Positions 36,501 through 44,509 of a stretch of DNA of 64,000 nt are shown here, in pieces; the stretch's first letter is position 1; each line of letters starts with the position of its first letter. A program made the position numbers and the translations under genes. This DNA is from Acidisarcina polymorpha (GTDB lineage Bacteria > Acidobacteriota > Terriglobia > Terriglobales > Acidobacteriaceae), in assembly GCF_003330725.1 (NCBI RefSeq), contig NZ_CP030840.1:4092001-4156000 (forward strand), written 5' to 3'. The notes under the pieces are model-generated. The model was not told the origin of the DNA. It made no database searches and saw nothing but the letters and a program-made list of their open reading frames with translations.

Positions 36501-37218
36501 ATATCGCATGGGCCTGCTGTTATGGATGAGCCATCCCTGCTGGCCGTCGTTTGTATGGCAAACCTACGATTATTTTCTCGAACCCACCTCCGCTTACTTC
36601 GGCTGCAAAAAAGCGTCCGAACCGCTGCACATCCAATGGAACCGCCTGACCGACACCGTGGAAGTGGTGAACTACAACGGCGGGAATGCCACTGGACTTA
36701 CCGCCAAGGTCGACATCTTGAACATGAACGGGTCGACCATGTGGTCGAAGACCGCTACTCTCGATAGCGCTGAAGACAGTACCTCTCAATGCATTCCGAT
36801 GGAGTATCCAACCGGCCTCGATCCGGTGCATTTCCTGCGACTATCCCTGACACGCGGAGCAACCGTCCTCTCCAAAAATATCTACATGCGCGGGCGAGAC
36901 GAGAATGACTACCGGGCAATCCGCCAACTGGCAAAAGCCAAGGTGAGGACTGTCACCAGCGCGGAGCGGCAAGGCGACCTCTGGTGGCTGACCACCAATA
37001 TCGAAAACACCTCGGCCTACCCGGCTTTGATGGTGCGACTGCAGGCCGTCCGGGAAAGCACCGGGGACCGCATTCTTCCCGCTATCTACGAAGACAATTA
37101 CCTTACGCTTATGCCCGGCGATCGCCAGACGATCAAAACCGAGCTGCGTCACGCTGATACTCGCGGAGAAAGACCCCGCATGGTGATTGGAGGATTCAAC
37201 GTAGAGCCGATCTCCTAA
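33568..37218 (+). CDS. Tat-exported GH2 glycoside hydrolase, exo-glucosaminidase-like, with discoidin domain
   Basis: A 1216-residue exported enzyme. A Tat signal begins it (TSRRDFLKN, hydrophobic stretch ISLPALPALA). An F5/8-type-C discoidin-like domain lies at about 270-380, with the GH2 sugar-binding domain at about 393-560 and a GH2 immunoglobulin-like domain at about 600-720. The TIM barrel begins at GGNWGFGESMLRYRA. YCGRNEG gives acid/base Glu838, and LHSEIGMP gives the probable nucleophile Glu896. Overall order and the NxxWxG-rich barrel resemble exo-beta-D-glucosaminidases (CsxA type) or beta-mannosidases. With the nearby GH18 enzyme, chitosan or chitin breakdown is the simplest reading. 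GGGAGA precedes the ATG. Confidence 0.85.
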   Translation: MTTSRRDFLKNTMIASAGISLPALPALASSSHEANEVLAQAAQSSGASSGVDLGFTRGIGLYPGAPSENFAPELIIDASTYRNLALLRPAYHSSSYDYNLTAQLVTDGIKDTHLPTWISTSVSGRGILPKAEREMLLDHFHSNLIELEGPQVVVQFRIGGGEEAPSVDRLAVFAVLSDKIPVESLTFTVSVSEDGREWQPVGKANASEPLSPTDYPPDITRGRHLFYPSIPLQQTSQHRYYQVECACSSADFAEMQWGLGQVEFYQGERRVQIGGPYSFTSAWMSAGLDEEWVYVDLGARCEFDRIALYWIARAAEGSVQVSDDARSWSHVLPLPGGSAMVDDLKLATPAKGRYVRVLMTRPTSPDGYILSELEVYGRGGPIVKPRAMPLAQSERRIDLAGGAWRLQRASLVTGTGESLSHPEFKNEDWVVATVPGTALTSYFNARAIPDPNFGENQLHISDSFFCSDFWYRTEFNIAPIPAGEIAWLNLDGINWKADVFLNGEKLGRIEGGFHRGQFDITAKLAAGKPNILVLKVEKNATPGSTKQKTLENVGKNGGALGADNPTYHASIGWDWIPTIRGRNSGIWGNVYLTLTGQVTLENPFITCKLPLPDTSSAEVTVNVDLVNHGTKPISGTLRGLFGSVPFEQHVVVEASTRKSIQLDPTTHPELRLKSPELWWPAGYGAPHLYDVELRFEMKDRKVLDKKTFKAGVRQFTYSEENSALKIWINGRRFIARGGNWGFGESMLRYRAREYDASVRYHREMNFTMIRNWVGQIGDDAFYEACDRHGIVVWQDFWLANPWDGPIPEDNDLFMSNAKDFVLRIRNHASIGLYCGRNEGIPPKPLEDAIRKMLPQLHPGLHYIPSSADLVVSGHGPYQALPPVNYFRIVDAKLHSEIGMPNIPSLESVKAMMPETALWPQGLSWGLHDFCLDGAQGGSGFRSIIDHGYGGATSAEEWISLAQFVNYEGYRAMFEAQSKYRMGLLLWMSHPCWPSFVWQTYDYFLEPTSAYFGCKKASEPLHIQWNRLTDTVEVVNYNGGNATGLTAKVDILNMNGSTMWSKTATLDSAEDSTSQCIPMEYPTGLDPVHFLRLSLTRGATVLSKNIYMRGRDENDYRAIRQLAKAKVRTVTSAERQGDLWWLTTNIENTSAYPALMVRLQAVRESTGDRILPAIYEDNYLTLMPGDRQTIKTELRHADTRGERPRMVIGGFNVEPIS

Positions 37219-37338
37219 GCGCGCGAGTGCCGGAGGAGTGAAGGCGTTCTGAAGCGAGAGGATGTTCGGCAAATCGACGCGACTCAGAGCGCCGTCGAGG
37301 GCTTTCAGCGATAATTGACGCAGTTTGATGGAGGTACC

Positions 37339-38556
37339 ATGTCAGCGACTGCTGGATCACTTCATCCTGTTGGGAGTCCGGCTGCTACGGATGCTCTCGC
37401 TCAATCGTCAATTCAGAGAGTTTCCGTTCCCTGGTATGTCTGGTGCGGTGTCCTGGCGGTGACGTCGGCGGCAATTGGCGGGGCGTGGGATGTTTCCTGG
37501 CACCGCTCGATCGGCCGAGACAGTTTCTGGACGCCAGCGCATATGGCGATTTATGCATGTGGGGTGCTGGCCGCCGTAGTCTGCGGCTACTTGATCTTTG
37601 CGACCACCTTCGGCAAGTCGCAACAACTGAAAAAAATCTCGGTTAGTGTGCTCGGCTTTCGTGCACCCTTAGGTGCATTCATCGCAGCCTGGGGCGGCAT
37701 TGCGATGTTGACCTCTGCTCCCTTCGACAATTGGTGGCACTCGGCTTATGGTCTCGACGTCAAGATTGTCAGTCCGCCGCATACGCTGCTGATTCTCGGA
37801 ATCAGGGCGGTGGGCGTCGGCGTGCTCTTCCTAATTCTGAGCGCCATGAACCGGGCGATCACCGATGGCCATACGGAAGACCAGGGTTACCACAAACTTC
37901 AGCTCCTTTTTCTCTTTCTGGGTGGCTTGATCGTCTCCGGACAAATGTTTTTCCTGCTGGAATATACCTGGGATGTCATGCTCCACGGCTCGACTGCCTA
38001 CGTGGCAATGGCGATTGCCGTACCAGTAGCGCTGGCTATGCTCTCTCGTGCTTCACAGCATCGTTGGGCAGCGACGCTTGCGGCCGCTGTTTACACGATT
38101 TTTGCGATCGCGGAAATCCTCATTCTGCCGCTCTTTCCCGCACAGCCGAAGCTCGGGCCGGTCTTCTATCCGGTGACGCACCTGGTGCCAGCCAAGTTCC
38201 CGATCTTGATCATTGTTCCGGCCCTGGCTCTCGATCTGTTATGGAAGCGGACCAGAGCGTGGAAGACCTGGCAGGTTGCGCTGCTCTCAGGCGCGGTCTT
38301 CGTCGCAGTCCTGGTTGCGGTCGAGTGGCCCGTCGCCAGTTTCCTCATGACGCCCGCATCGGCAAACCGCTTCTTTGGAACGATGTATTTCGATTACAAC
38401 TCGCCTTCGTGGGGAGTGGATCGTTTGCGGCAGTTCATCGAAACCCAACAGGGCCTGGCCCTCTTTCGCGGTCTGAGCCTCGCTGCGATCTGCGCTTCCG
38501 TCGGCGTTTGGATCGGCCTGAGCTTTGGCAGCTGGATGCGGAAGGTCCAGCGGTGA
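37339..38556 (+). CDS. polytopic membrane protein with conserved-looking Trp/His motifs, function unknown
   Basis: A 405-residue inner-membrane protein with about nine or ten hydrophobic helices. Between them are two similar loops rich in Trp and His: WDVSWHRSIGRDSFWTPAH (about residues 50-68) and PFDNWWHSAYGLDVKIVSPPH (about 128-148; shown only in part as DNWWHSAYGLDV and SPPH). Repeated D-x-x-W-H and P-x-H near the membrane surface suggest metal or haem ligation; this is inference. GGAGG precedes the ATG at 37339. The next gene starts inside its stop codon (GTGA overlap), so the two are coupled and probably act together. I do not recognise a named family. Confidence 0.7.
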   Translation: MSATAGSLHPVGSPAATDALAQSSIQRVSVPWYVWCGVLAVTSAAIGGAWDVSWHRSIGRDSFWTPAHMAIYACGVLAAVVCGYLIFATTFGKSQQLKKISVSVLGFRAPLGAFIAAWGGIAMLTSAPFDNWWHSAYGLDVKIVSPPHTLLILGIRAVGVGVLFLILSAMNRAITDGHTEDQGYHKLQLLFLFLGGLIVSGQMFFLLEYTWDVMLHGSTAYVAMAIAVPVALAMLSRASQHRWAATLAAAVYTIFAIAEILILPLFPAQPKLGPVFYPVTHLVPAKFPILIIVPALALDLLWKRTRAWKTWQVALLSGAVFVAVLVAVEWPVASFLMTPASANRFFGTMYFDYNSPSWGVDRLRQFIETQQGLALFRGLSLAAICASVGVWIGLSFGSWMRKVQR

Positions 38557-40004
38557 GGATGCTTGGCGCAGTCTTCCTCCTGGCCTTGATTCTGCCGCAA
38601 TCCGCGCATGCGCATGTGGGCAGTAAAGATGTCTTTCAGCAAGTTACGGCTGGACCGTACAAACTTTTTGTTACGGTTCGTATGCCGGATGTAATTCCGG
38701 GGGTTGCGAACGTCGAAGTGCGGTCGACGGGAGCGGCGATCTCGACGCTGAAAATCACTCCCATGCCGATTACCGGGGAAGCGTCGAAGCACCCGCCCAC
38801 CGCGGACACGATGAAGGTTTCGCCGGTTGATCCCGCATTTTATACCGGCGGAGTATGGATGATGAGCTCCGGCTCCTGGGAGGTAAGGCTCGACATAACC
38901 GGCGCTGGGGGCGACGCGACAGCCTCCGTGCCGGTGCTGGCAGTCGCGATCGCGACACTGCAGATGCAGCGAAAGCTGGGCGTACCGCTAGCCTTGCTCG
39001 GCCTCTTCTTGATCATCAGTATGGCGGGCGTGGTCGGCGCGGCTTTTCGCGAAGCGCGGCTGCCCGCGGGTGAGGCAGTGACTCCACAGTTGCGCCGGCG
39101 CGGCCTTATCGCGACAGTATGTGGCCTGGCATTTATGGCTTTGCTGGTATGGGGAGGCGCGAAGTGGTGGCACGTCGAGGCGGCGAGTTACGCGGAGGAC
39201 ATCTATCGTCCTCCGTTAGCGCAGGCCAGCCTGTCGGGAAATACACTTGATCTAAAGGTAGAATCGTTTCTCTCCGGCAAGACATTCCGCGATTCCGCAA
39301 CCGCATCTCTGCTGCCGGACCACGGTCATTTGATTCATCTCTATGCGATCCGAAAGCCGGGAATGGATGCGGCGTTCCACCTTCATCCCGAACTTGTCGC
39401 GCCGGGAGATTTCCGCATGGCGCTGCCCAGCATGCCTCCAGGTACCTACGCGCTCTATGGAGATATTGTCCATGCAAATGGCTTTCCCGAGACGCTCGTG
39501 ACCACGCTCGAGGTTCCGCCTGGCATGCATGGCGCCCCGCTTGCTCCGGAAGATGCTTCTGCTTTTCCTGCACCGCTCGGCAACGGGCTGAATGCCGGAC
39601 AACTCGGCGACTCCTACAAGCTGCCCGATGGCTACACAATGGTCTGGGATCGTCCGACGCCGCTGACCGCCGATACCGCGTACTCCTTCCGCTTTCACCT
39701 GCTTGCGCCTGACGGCTCGCCAGCCAGCAATATGCAGCCGTATCTCGGCATGGCCGGTCATGCGGCTTTTGTCAAGACTGACGGAAGTGTATTCGCCCAT
39801 ACTCATCCCGAAGGCTCCGCGGCTATGCCCGCTGTCATGCTCGCCAATGGGATGGATGGGGGCATGAATATGGCTTCCGAACCGGTCACCAGCACCGTGG
39901 AGTTTCCGTATGGATTTCCCAAACCTGGAGCCTACCGGATCTTCATCCAAATGAAGCATGGAACGACCGTGGAGACAGGGGTCTTTGACGCGATCGCCCA
40001 GTAA
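38553..40004 (+). CDS. exported/membrane-anchored His- and Met-rich protein, partner of the preceding gene
   Basis: A 483-residue protein with a signal peptide (RMLGAVFLLALILPQSAHA). A first periplasmic beta domain (about 20-130) is followed by two membrane helices (about 142-165 and 185-205) and a large C-terminal periplasmic region. That region holds several His clusters (LPDHGHLIHLYAI, AAFHLHPEL, FAHTHPEG) and a Met-rich stretch (AVMLANGMDGGMNMAS). Similar HxH arrangements occur in YtkA/FixH-like and copper-handling proteins, so metal binding is a reasonable guess. The GTG at 38553 overlaps the upstream stop by 4 bp and keeps an Arg in the signal n-region; an ATG lies at 38559. Confidence 0.75.
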   Translation: MRMLGAVFLLALILPQSAHAHVGSKDVFQQVTAGPYKLFVTVRMPDVIPGVANVEVRSTGAAISTLKITPMPITGEASKHPPTADTMKVSPVDPAFYTGGVWMMSSGSWEVRLDITGAGGDATASVPVLAVAIATLQMQRKLGVPLALLGLFLIISMAGVVGAAFREARLPAGEAVTPQLRRRGLIATVCGLAFMALLVWGGAKWWHVEAASYAEDIYRPPLAQASLSGNTLDLKVESFLSGKTFRDSATASLLPDHGHLIHLYAIRKPGMDAAFHLHPELVAPGDFRMALPSMPPGTYALYGDIVHANGFPETLVTTLEVPPGMHGAPLAPEDASAFPAPLGNGLNAGQLGDSYKLPDGYTMVWDRPTPLTADTAYSFRFHLLAPDGSPASNMQPYLGMAGHAAFVKTDGSVFAHTHPEGSAAMPAVMLANGMDGGMNMASEPVTSTVEFPYGFPKPGAYRIFIQMKHGTTVETGVFDAIAQ

Positions 40005-40061
40005 CATGCGATTTGCTGGATTCTAGTCAATATTTAAATGAAGCCGGGAAACCCCGGCGCG

Positions 40062-40096
40062 CAAGATTCAAGCGCCCAATCATCGCTTGAATCTTG
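40062..40096 (+). promoter_or_regulatory. perfect 13-bp inverted repeat before the SDR gene
   Basis: CAAGATTCAAGCG (40062-40074) and CGCTTGAATCTTG (40084-40096) are exact complements separated by 9 bp, centred 40 bp before the SDR start. No T-run follows. It could be a regulator's operator or an RNA hairpin in the leader. Confidence 0.6.
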
Positions 40097-40118
40097 GAAC
40101 TTAGAGGGAGAGCGAGAC

Positions 40119-40874
40119 ATGGCAGGCAGGCTTCAAGGCAAGGTCGCACTGATCACGGCGGCGGGGCAGGGAATCGGACGAGCGTCAGCACTCAGCTTCG
40201 CGGCTGAAGGCGCCACTGTCTGGGCGACTGACATCAACCAAGCGGCACTTGAGACATTGGCGGCAGAGCGCCCCGGCATCCAGACCCGCGTTTTGAATGT
40301 ACGCAACGAAGAAGCGATCCAGGCGATTGCCCGGGAGCTTGGGACGCTCGATGTGCTCTTCAACTGTGCCGGGTTCGTCCATCAAGGAAGCATTCTTGAA
40401 TGTTCCGAGGAGGATTGGGCGTTCTCTTTCGATCTGAACGTGACCTCGATGTACCGCACCTGTCGCACCTTTCTGCCGGGGATGATTGCGGCGCGCAAAG
40501 GGAGCATCGTCAATATGTCGTCCGTGGCTTCAAGCATCAAGGGGGCGCCGAATCGCTTTGTCTATGGGGCGACCAAGGCGGCCGTAATCGGCTTGACCAA
40601 AGCCATCGCCGCGGATTACGTCACCCAGGGCATTCGCTGCAACGCAATCTGCCCAGGGACCATCGAGACTCCATCGCTCGGCGAGCGGGTGGCAGCCCAG
40701 ACCGACGCCCATCGCGATCTGGAGACGGTGCGTGCCGCCTTCGTCGCGCGTCAGCCAATGGGCCGTCTCGGGCGTCCGGAAGAGATCGCTGCTGCGGCCC
40801 TTTATCTGGCCTCCGACGAGTCGTCTTTCATGACTGGACAAATGATTGTCGCGGACGGCGGCTGGAGCAACTAA
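40119..40874 (+). CDS. SDR-family dehydrogenase (sugar-acid or DHRS6-like)
   Basis: A 251-residue classical short-chain dehydrogenase/reductase. It has the NAD(P) site ITAAGQGIGRAS, the NCAG motif (FNCAGFVHQG), catalytic Ser in NMSSVAS and the YxxxK pair in FVYGATKAA. The overall sequence, with RCNAICPGTIETPSL and a late MTGQMIVADGGW, resembles 2-keto-3-deoxy-L-fuconate dehydrogenase and human DHRS6. A role in sugar-acid catabolism is likely but unproven. GAGGGAGAG precedes the ATG at 40119; the open frame upstream to 40038 spans a 13-bp inverted repeat and is probably untranslated. Followed by a second SDR gene. Confidence 0.85.
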   Translation: MAGRLQGKVALITAAGQGIGRASALSFAAEGATVWATDINQAALETLAAERPGIQTRVLNVRNEEAIQAIARELGTLDVLFNCAGFVHQGSILECSEEDWAFSFDLNVTSMYRTCRTFLPGMIAARKGSIVNMSSVASSIKGAPNRFVYGATKAAVIGLTKAIAADYVTQGIRCNAICPGTIETPSLGERVAAQTDAHRDLETVRAAFVARQPMGRLGRPEEIAAAALYLASDESSFMTGQMIVADGGWSN

Positions 40875-40964
40875 AGTCGACCGGCTTGAATACTTGATGC
40901 CAAGATCGAATGGTCGGGCGCTCCGGCAATGCTTTACAACCGAACTTCCGTTGAGGGATATCGC

Positions 40965-41732
40965 ATGGGCCCTTTTGCAATCTATCCCAGCCTCCGAGAC
41001 AAGGTAGTTCTAATTACCGGTGGAGGGTCGGGGATTGGCGCCGCCTTTGTGGAACACTTCGCCCTACAGGGGGCTAAAGTCGCTTTTTTCGACATCGCCA
41101 CTGACTCTGCAGAGAGCCTGCTTGATTCGCTTTCGACACGATGCGCGCATCAGCCGTACTTCCTAGCCTGCGATGTGACGGACACTCAGACGCTCAGGCA
41201 GATGATTGCCAAGACCTCCGCCGACCTTGGAAACATAACAATCCTGGTCAACAATGCTGCCAGTGACAATCGACATTCTTTCGAAGAAGTAACCCCTGAA
41301 TACTGGGACGAACGGATAGCCATCAACCTGAAGCATCAGTTCTTTGCCGCGCAGGCTGTCGCCGCAGGGATGAAGGCGGCCGGCGGAGGTTCGATCATCA
41401 ATATGAGCTCGATTGCCTGGATGATCCCATCCCCCCAGGTTGCTGTCTACGCTACCGCCAAAGCCGCCATTGTCGGCATGACTCGTTCGCTCGCGCACGC
41501 GCTCGGAGCCGGCAACATCCGGGTGAACTGCGTGCTTCCCGGCGCGATCTTGACTGAACGCCAGCGGCGGCTGTGGATGACGCCGGAGTACCTGGAGCAG
41601 ACCATCGCTCTTCAATGCATCAAGCGAACTCTTCTGCCCGAGGATGTCGCGAGGCTCGTGCTCTTTCTCGGCTCGGATGACAGCGCGGCCATTACCAACC
41701 AAAGTCACATCGTCGACGGCGGTTGGATTTAA
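40965..41732 (+). CDS. SDR-family dehydrogenase
   Basis: A 255-residue classical SDR with the NAD(P) site ITGGGSGIGAAF, VNNAASDN (Asn-Asn-Ala-Ala motif), catalytic Ser in NMSSIAWMI, and YATAKAA carrying Tyr and Lys. The late segment reads SHIVDGGW. Similar proteins oxidise aldoses such as L-fucose, D-galactose or L-arabinose, and two adjacent SDRs would fit successive steps of one sugar pathway. No dehydratase, aldolase or transporter lies nearby to prove it. The ATG at 40965 is preceded by GAGGGA with seven bases; an earlier ATG at 40929 lacks one. Confidence 0.85.
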   Translation: MGPFAIYPSLRDKVVLITGGGSGIGAAFVEHFALQGAKVAFFDIATDSAESLLDSLSTRCAHQPYFLACDVTDTQTLRQMIAKTSADLGNITILVNNAASDNRHSFEEVTPEYWDERIAINLKHQFFAAQAVAAGMKAAGGGSIINMSSIAWMIPSPQVAVYATAKAAIVGMTRSLAHALGAGNIRVNCVLPGAILTERQRRLWMTPEYLEQTIALQCIKRTLLPEDVARLVLFLGSDDSAAITNQSHIVDGGWI

Positions 41733-41778
41733 AGCCCTGCCAGCACGAAAACTGAAACGGCGTTAGGAAAATGAACCT

Positions 41779-42942
41779 CTACCCCTTGGCCAGGCGACGG
41801 ATCAGTCGTTGGCCGGGGCGTTCAATCCATTTCATGGTCATGACCGCCGCCAGCACGAGCAACAGGTAGCTGAACCAGGGATCGAGTCGGACCAGCCCTG
41901 TCTTCTGCAGCACCCCTGAATCGTGCATCAGCGTCCATAAGTTGAAGTGCAGCAGATAGAGGCAGTAGCTGGCTTCCCCGAGCATGACAAAAGGCAGAAA
42001 TCCGAAGAGCCGGGCAAGAATGTTCTTGCCGGCGAGCCCCAGGATCGTCAGTCCGAAGAGCGGCATCAGCAAGCCATCGTGCAGAAAGACATAGGGAAGT
42101 CGATCACCGTTCGAGAGCACAAAGTAGAGTGAGCCGAGACCAGCGAAGCCGAGCAGCAGTCGCCATCGGTTCTCAAGAGGAAAGCGCTCGTTCAGATCCG
42201 CGAGCACAATGCCGAAGAGGAATGACGGAACGTGGGGCGGAGGGGTGAACTTGAGTGCCCGCATCCACCAGCCATTTGAATATCGATCCGGGTGCAGGTC
42301 CCCGTCGGGATGCAACCAGGTATAAAGCGCGGGGCACAGCATGCCCACTAGCCAGAACGACATCAAGAGTGCAAATAACCAGCGAATTTTACGCGGACGC
42401 TTCCAGCGGAGGGCGAGCGGAAATAGCAGATAGAAGAATGCCTCGGTGCACATCGTCCAGGCAGGCGTGTTCCAGAAGGTCGAGAGCGCCGGACTCCACC
42501 CTTGCAGGAGGGTGAGAGTCAGGAAAAATCCGGCAAAGAACATCGGCCGGCTTTGCGAGTGGTATTCCGTCTCGAGCATTGCCAGCGAAATAATCAGGCT
42601 GAAAAGGTAGACAGGGTAGAGCCGGGAGAGACGCGCAACCCAAAACTCGCGCACATTCATCTCGCCGCGGGCCGCCCGATCGGTGTAGTTGTAGGCCAGA
42701 ATGAAGCCGGATAACAAAAGAAAGAAGCTTACCGACGTATAGCCATTGTCGACGATCGGCGAGAACCAGCCAAAGTCTTTTGGATCGCCGAAGTGGAAGA
42801 ACACCAGATTCAAAGCCGCGAAGCTTCGCAATCCAGTGAGCGCTGGAAGGCGAGATTTTCTGCTGGGAGGCTCCGTTTTGTTCAGCGCCGCCGTCGAAAC
42901 TTTGAGGGGTGGATCAAGTACTGCCGCAGACGGTCTGAGCAC
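41779..42942 (-). CDS. acyltransferase family 3 (OafA/ExoZ-like) membrane protein
   Basis: A polytopic membrane O-acyltransferase of about 387 residues. It opens with the family signature LPALTGLRSFAALNLVFFHF (the His is the proposed catalytic base) and then shows about ten helices. FWVARLSRLYPVYLFSL is the conserved Arg-containing loop, and GEASYCLYLLHFNLW is the C-terminal motif. Such enzymes acetylate or acylate O-antigen, exopolysaccharide or peptidoglycan; the acceptor is unknown. The frame opens at 43062 inside pyrH. The GTG at 42942, 15 bp after pyrH, is the first start clear of that gene, but it has a poor ribosome binding site, so the start is uncertain. Probably co-transcribed with pyrH. 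Confidence 0.8.
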   Translation of the reverse strand: MLRPSAAVLDPPLKVSTAALNKTEPPSRKSRLPALTGLRSFAALNLVFFHFGDPKDFGWFSPIVDNGYTSVSFFLLLSGFILAYNYTDRAARGEMNVREFWVARLSRLYPVYLFSLIISLAMLETEYHSQSRPMFFAGFFLTLTLLQGWSPALSTFWNTPAWTMCTEAFFYLLFPLALRWKRPRKIRWLFALLMSFWLVGMLCPALYTWLHPDGDLHPDRYSNGWWMRALKFTPPPHVPSFLFGIVLADLNERFPLENRWRLLLGFAGLGSLYFVLSNGDRLPYVFLHDGLLMPLFGLTILGLAGKNILARLFGFLPFVMLGEASYCLYLLHFNLWTLMHDSGVLQKTGLVRLDPWFSYLLLVLAAVMTMKWIERPGQRLIRRLAKG

Positions 42943-42956
42943 GGTTTGCTTCGAGG

Positions 42957-43661
42957 TCAGGCCGTGACCAGGGAGCCGATCTTCTCCTCGCAGATCACCC
43001 GCTGGATATTCCCTGGCTGGTTCATGTCGAAAATGATCATGGGCAGATTGTTGTCTTTGCACAAGCTCACCGCAGTTGCATCCATGACCTTCAACCCAAG
43101 CCGAAGGATTTCCATGTAGGTTATTTCGTCAAATTTCACAGCTTCTTTATTGATGACCGGATCGGAGTCGTAGATGCCGTCGACTTTGGTTGCCTTTAAC
43201 AATACGTCTGCTTTGATCTCCATGGCCCGCAGCGAAGCAGCGGTATCGGTCGAGAAATACGGGTTGCCGGTACCGGCGGCGAAGATGACGATGCGCCCTT
43301 TTTCCAGATGCCGCACAGCGCGGCGGCGAATGTATGGTTCACAAACCTGGTTCATCTCAATCGCCGACATCACCCGGCAGAATACGCCTCGCTTTTCCAG
43401 AGCATCCTGGATGGCGAGAGCGTTGATGACCGTCGCCAGCATGCCCATGTTGTCGGCGGACACCCGATCCATGTGCTTGGCTTGTTCGGCGACTCCGCGG
43501 AAAAAGTTACCGCCGCCAACAACAATGGCAATCTCGACGCCGAGTTTATGGACTTCGGCGATCTCGCCAGCAATTTCGTGGATCTTGGTGACGTCCACGC
43601 CAAATCCGCGCCCGGCTGCCAGCGCTTCTCCAGAAAGCTTGAGGACCACTCGTTTGTACAT
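42957..43661 (-). CDS. pyrH: uridylate kinase
   Basis: Phosphorylates UMP to UDP in pyrimidine nucleotide synthesis; hexameric and GTP-activated in many bacteria. The 234-residue protein shows [19 protein letters not shown], the phosphate-binding [16 protein letters not shown] and [10 protein letters not shown], and it ends in [13 protein letters not shown]. The family usually starts [14 protein letters not shown], so the ATG at 43661 is chosen; another in-frame ATG is at 43679. In many genomes pyrH follows tsf; here it is 14 kb from tsf. Confidence 0.96.
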   Translation of the reverse strand: MYKRVVLKLSGEALAAGRGFGVDVTKIHEIAGEIAEVHKLGVEIAIVVGGGNFFRGVAEQAKHMDRVSADNMGMLATVINALAIQDALEKRGVFCRVMSAIEMNQVCEPYIRRRAVRHLEKGRIVIFAAGTGNPYFSTDTAASLRAMEIKADVLLKATKVDGIYDSDPVINKEAVKFDEITYMEILRLGLKVMDATAVSLCKDNNLPMIIFDMNQPGNIQRVICEEKIGSLVTA

Positions 43662-43742
43662 TCTTCTGAAGTATCGCATATTGGAGCCGCGCCAAAGGCG
43701 AGTTGGCGCACCAAAGTGCGCCGCATTACTCGACCTTTCCGA

Positions 43743-44339
43743 TCACGGATAGAGCCGGGTCTTCGTCCATCCACCTGCCGAAGACTCAAAGAGAAACCGG
43801 TCATGCAGGCGGTCGGCGCCGTCCTTCCAAAACTCAATCCGGTCGCCGCCTACGCAATATCCCCGCCAATACTCCGGTCGAGGCACCTCTCCGGGATGCT
43901 CCTTGCCAAAGTTTTGCACCTGCTCTACCAACGATTCTCGATTGGCGAGCGGCCGGCTCTGCCGGGAGACCGCCGCGCCTAACTGGCTTCCTCGCGAACG
44001 GCTGTGAAAATAGGCATCCACTTCGCTGTTCTCCAGCTCAGAGACCCGGCCCTCGACCCGTACCTGGCGACGCAGGCTCTTCCAGTGGAAACATAGGGCA
44101 GCCACTGGATTCGCCGCCAGTTCCAGGCCTTTTTTGCTTTCTGCGTTGGTGAAGAAGCAGAATCCACGCTGATCGATCCGCTTGACCAGGACCATACGCA
44201 CACTCGGAACCCCATGTGGCGTTGAGGTCGCAAGCGCCGCCGCGTTCGCATCATTCGGCTCGGCCGTCTCCGCTTCGCTGAGCCACAGCCGAAAGATCTC
44301 GAGCGGATCCGCTGTGTCCCAATCTAATTCCTCACTCAT
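43743..44339 (-). CDS. pdxH: pyridoxamine 5'-phosphate oxidase
   Basis: FMN enzyme oxidising pyridoxine or pyridoxamine 5'-phosphate to pyridoxal phosphate. The 198-residue protein carries PSVRMVLVKRIDQRGFCFFT, the FMN-binding SKKGLELAANP and FHWKSLRRQVRVEG, and the C-terminal signature EFWKDGADRLHDRFLF before TKTRLYP. Length is slightly shorter than E. coli PdxH because the N-terminus is trimmed. The gene lies upstream of pyrH on the same strand, with 82 bp between. Confidence 0.94.
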   Translation of the reverse strand: MSEELDWDTADPLEIFRLWLSEAETAEPNDANAAALATSTPHGVPSVRMVLVKRIDQRGFCFFTNAESKKGLELAANPVAALCFHWKSLRRQVRVEGRVSELENSEVDAYFHSRSRGSQLGAAVSRQSRPLANRESLVEQVQNFGKEHPGEVPRPEYWRGYCVGGDRIEFWKDGADRLHDRFLFESSAGGWTKTRLYP

Positions 44340-44509
44340 GCACTCATGGTAGACCGATCCTGGTACTGGCAGAGGGCGGGAAGAGGCTCAAGTCCAAAGC
44401 GGGACAAGGATCTTGCAGTGGAACCAACATCATCTGTTTTCGGTATGAACGAGAACCAGGTCTTCCGCGGCAGAGGTCTTCCGCCGCGAAACGCTGCGAA
44501 TCCACCGGC

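Noticed and set aside
37731-38552. 5' extension of the His/Met-rich exported protein by over 270 codons
   Set aside because: It overlaps the preceding membrane protein in another frame. A signal peptide begins at 38553, which fixes the true start.
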